Source of the DNA: Pseudomonadota bacterium
GTDB taxonomy: Bacteria > Pseudomonadota > Gammaproteobacteria > Burkholderiales > Burkholderiaceae_F
Direction: 5' to 3'
NCBI GenBank assembly: GCA_023443095.1
Contig: JAEZVV010000071.1
Location: 1-64,000, forward strand
DNA: 64,000 bases
Shown here: positions 62,347 to 64,000 of the stretch, in pieces
How positions within the stretch are numbered: the first letter of the stretch is position 1
Layout: the number at the start of each line of letters is the position of its first letter
Position numbers and translations under genes: made by a program
Notes under the pieces: generated by a model
Told to the model about the DNA's origin: nothing
Databases searched by the model: none
The model's input: the letters and a program-made list of their open reading frames with translations, nothing else

Positions 62347-63513
62347 ATGGATCTGGACTTCACCCCGGCCGAAGAGGCCTTTCGCGCCGAAGTCAAAGCC
62401 TTCCTCGCCGCCGAACTTCCGGCCGTCATCGGCGCCACTGTTCCGGCCGAGGCTCGGATCGACAGCGAGTCGATCACCCGTTGGCAAAAGGCGCTTTTTG
62501 CCCGCGGCTGGGGGGCTCCGAACTGGCCCCTGGCCTGGGGCGGAACCGGTTGGGATCCGGTCCTCCAGCATATCTTCGAGGAAGAGACGGCGCTGGCCGG
62601 CGCTCCGCGCCAGCTGCCTTTCGGGTTGAAAATGGTGGGACCGGTCCTGATGAAGTTCGGCAGCCCCGAGCAATGCCACCGCTTCCTGCCGCGGATACCC
62701 AGCGCCCTGGACTGGTGGTGCCAGGGCTATTCGGAGCCGGGGGCCGGCAGCGACCTTGCAGCACTCTCGACCCGTGCCGAACGCCGTGGCGAGATCTATG
62801 TCGTCAACGGCCAGAAGACCTGGACCACGCTGGCGCAATACGCCAACTGGATTTTCTGTCTGGTGCGCACCGATCCCGGCGCCAAGAAGCAGGAAGGCAT
62901 CAGCTTCCTGCTGATCGATATGAGGTCGCCCGGCGTGACGGTGCGGCCGATCACCTTGCTCGACGGCAGCCGCGAGGTCAACGAGGTTTTCTTCGACCGG
63001 GTCGAAGTTCCGGTTGCGAATCGGGTCGGCGCCGAGAATCAGGGCTGGAGCATCGCGAAGTACCTGCTCGAACACGAGCGCACCGGCATCGCCGACATCG
63101 GCATCAGCAAACGCGAGCTTGCGCGGGCCAAGGCCGTGGCCGCGGCAAGTCAGTGCCGCGGCGCACCGCTAGCGGCCGAGCCCGGGTTTGCGGCGCGGCT
63201 CGCCCAAGCCGAAATCGACCTGCTCGGACTCGAGATGCTCAACCTGCGCGTGCTGGACGCCGCGCGCACGCGCGGCCATCCCGGTCCCCAGGCCTCGATG
63301 CTCAAGATCAAGGGCTCGGAGATCGCCCAGCGCATCAGCGAACTCGTGCTCGAAGCCAGCGGCGCCGCTGCCCTGCCCGCCGAGCGCGGCGACGGCGGCT
63401 GGCGCCCGGTGCCGGCGACGGCAACCTACCTCAACTTGCGCAAGCTGACGATCTACGGCGGCAGCAACGAGATCCAGCGCTCGATCATCGCCAAACATCT
63501 GCTCGATCTCTGA
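62347..63513 (+). CDS. Acyl-CoA dehydrogenase, large-subunit-like
   Basis: The 388-residue FAD enzyme has an N-terminal helical domain (MDLDFTPAEEAFRAEVKAFL), the middle barrel with GYSEPGAGSDLAAL and QKTWTTLAQYANW, and a C-terminal YGGSNEIQRSIIAKHLL. It oxidises acyl-CoA alpha-beta bonds and passes electrons to ETF. The neighbouring second dehydrogenase and its N-terminus suggest a pimeloyl-CoA dehydrogenase-like PimC/PimD pair. I chose ATG 62347. Confidence 0.9.
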   Translation: MDLDFTPAEEAFRAEVKAFLAAELPAVIGATVPAEARIDSESITRWQKALFARGWGAPNWPLAWGGTGWDPVLQHIFEEETALAGAPRQLPFGLKMVGPVLMKFGSPEQCHRFLPRIPSALDWWCQGYSEPGAGSDLAALSTRAERRGEIYVVNGQKTWTTLAQYANWIFCLVRTDPGAKKQEGISFLLIDMRSPGVTVRPITLLDGSREVNEVFFDRVEVPVANRVGAENQGWSIAKYLLEHERTGIADIGISKRELARAKAVAAASQCRGAPLAAEPGFAARLAQAEIDLLGLEMLNLRVLDAARTRGHPGPQASMLKIKGSEIAQRISELVLEASGAAALPAERGDGGWRPVPATATYLNLRKLTIYGGSNEIQRSIIAKHLLDL

Positions 63514-63538
63514 TGTCGCCCCTGCTGCGAGGACAGAC

Positions 63539-64000
63539 ATGGACTTCTCCACCACCGACGAGCAGAACATGCTGCTCGATTCCTGCGACCGCTGGGCGCG
63601 TCAACGCGGCGGGTTTTCGAACCGCCGCGAACTGCTAACGCACCCTCCCGCCGAGCGGTCGCGACTCTGGTCCGAGCTCGCCGAGATGGGTCTGACTGCC
63701 CTGCTGGTGCCGGCCTCCAACGGCGGGCTCGAACGTCCCCTGATCGACGCCGCCCTGGTTGCGCAATCGCTTGGCCGCGGCTGGCTGATCGAACCGTTCG
63801 CCGAATGCGCGATCGGCGCCGCCCACATGCTGGCGCAAGCCCCGGCGAGCGGAGTCGCGGCGCAGACCCTGGCCGCCATCGCCAGCGGCGAACAGATCGT
63901 GGTTCCGCTCGCCAGCGGCCCGACCGCCGCCAGCCCGGGCGCCAACGTCACCCAGGCCGCGGCAGCCGACGCGCTGCTGAGCTACGACGGCGAATCGCTG
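63539..64000 (+). CDS. Acyl-CoA dehydrogenase, small-subunit-like (cut by window end)
   Basis: The 154 residues in the window begin MDFSTTDEQNMLLDSCDRW and include WSELAEMGLTALLVPASNGGLE, matching the N-terminal domain of an acyl-CoA dehydrogenase. It starts 25 bp after the previous gene and probably forms a heteromer with it. The catalytic and FAD segments lie beyond the window. Confidence 0.85.
   Translation, partial: MDFSTTDEQNMLLDSCDRWARQRGGFSNRRELLTHPPAERSRLWSELAEMGLTALLVPASNGGLERPLIDAALVAQSLGRGWLIEPFAECAIGAAHMLAQAPASGVAAQTLAAIASGEQIVVPLASGPTAASPGANVTQAAAADALLSYDGESL

Overview
The window is GC-rich bacterial chromosome. The gene families and gene orders point to a betaproteobacterium, probably Rhodocyclales or Burkholderiales. 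The pointers are divergent fur/bamE followed by dapB, a zapB-like/zapA/6S RNA cluster, a small Trp-rich membrane protein, a liv branched-chain amino acid operon, and a PEP-CTERM/THxN exported protein behind a sigma-54-type promoter. No species assignment is attempted.

Layout. 1-2948 (-): two-component response regulator (cut by the window start) and a large sensor kinase. 3073-8670: fur, bamE, dapB, an ExbB/ExbD energiser and a BtuFCD-like cobalamin/metal-chelate ABC importer. 8934-11109: zapB-like, zapA, 6S RNA with flanking hairpins, an EVE-domain protein and a TauE/SafE permease. 11122-14567: FecR-like protein, CHASE2 nucleotide cyclase and a divergent Crp-type regulator, possibly one cAMP circuit. 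14688-18285: GrpB-family protein, lgt, ilvD.

18346-32271 is the accessory region. It is a ~13.9 kb element with an ISL3-family transposase at one end, imperfect ~25 bp terminal inverted repeats and an 8 bp target duplication (T8), inserted in the T-run of the ilvD terminator. Its cargo is a small RHH-type regulator and a five-gene DISARM-like anti-phage operon: adenine-type DNA methylase, a large protein in the DrmE position, DrmA helicase, DrmB (DUF1998) and DrmC (PLD nuclease). Pairing an N6A-type methylase with a DrmE-position protein, and no DrmD-like helicase, does not fit either textbook DISARM class. The right end has three copies of a terminal-repeat-like motif at exact 57 bp spacing.

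32340-64000 returns to core genes: Trp-rich protein, cytochrome c, livKHMGF, a GNAT enzyme with a tiny coupled upstream ORF, a flavin/2Fe-2S reductase, an epimerase-like protein, SUI1, thiM-thiE, a HAD hydrolase, a sirtuin, tRNA-Thr(CGU), an AEC carrier, queG, tsaE-amiC, fba, fused pabB-pabC, the PEP-CTERM protein, an M14 peptidase, dgkA, purC-purE-purK-tsaC/sua5, a GDSL lipoprotein, a chemoreceptor, a SemiSWEET-like protein and two acyl-CoA dehydrogenases, the last cut by the window end.

All functional calls rest on reading translated sequence and known family motifs. No database search was run.
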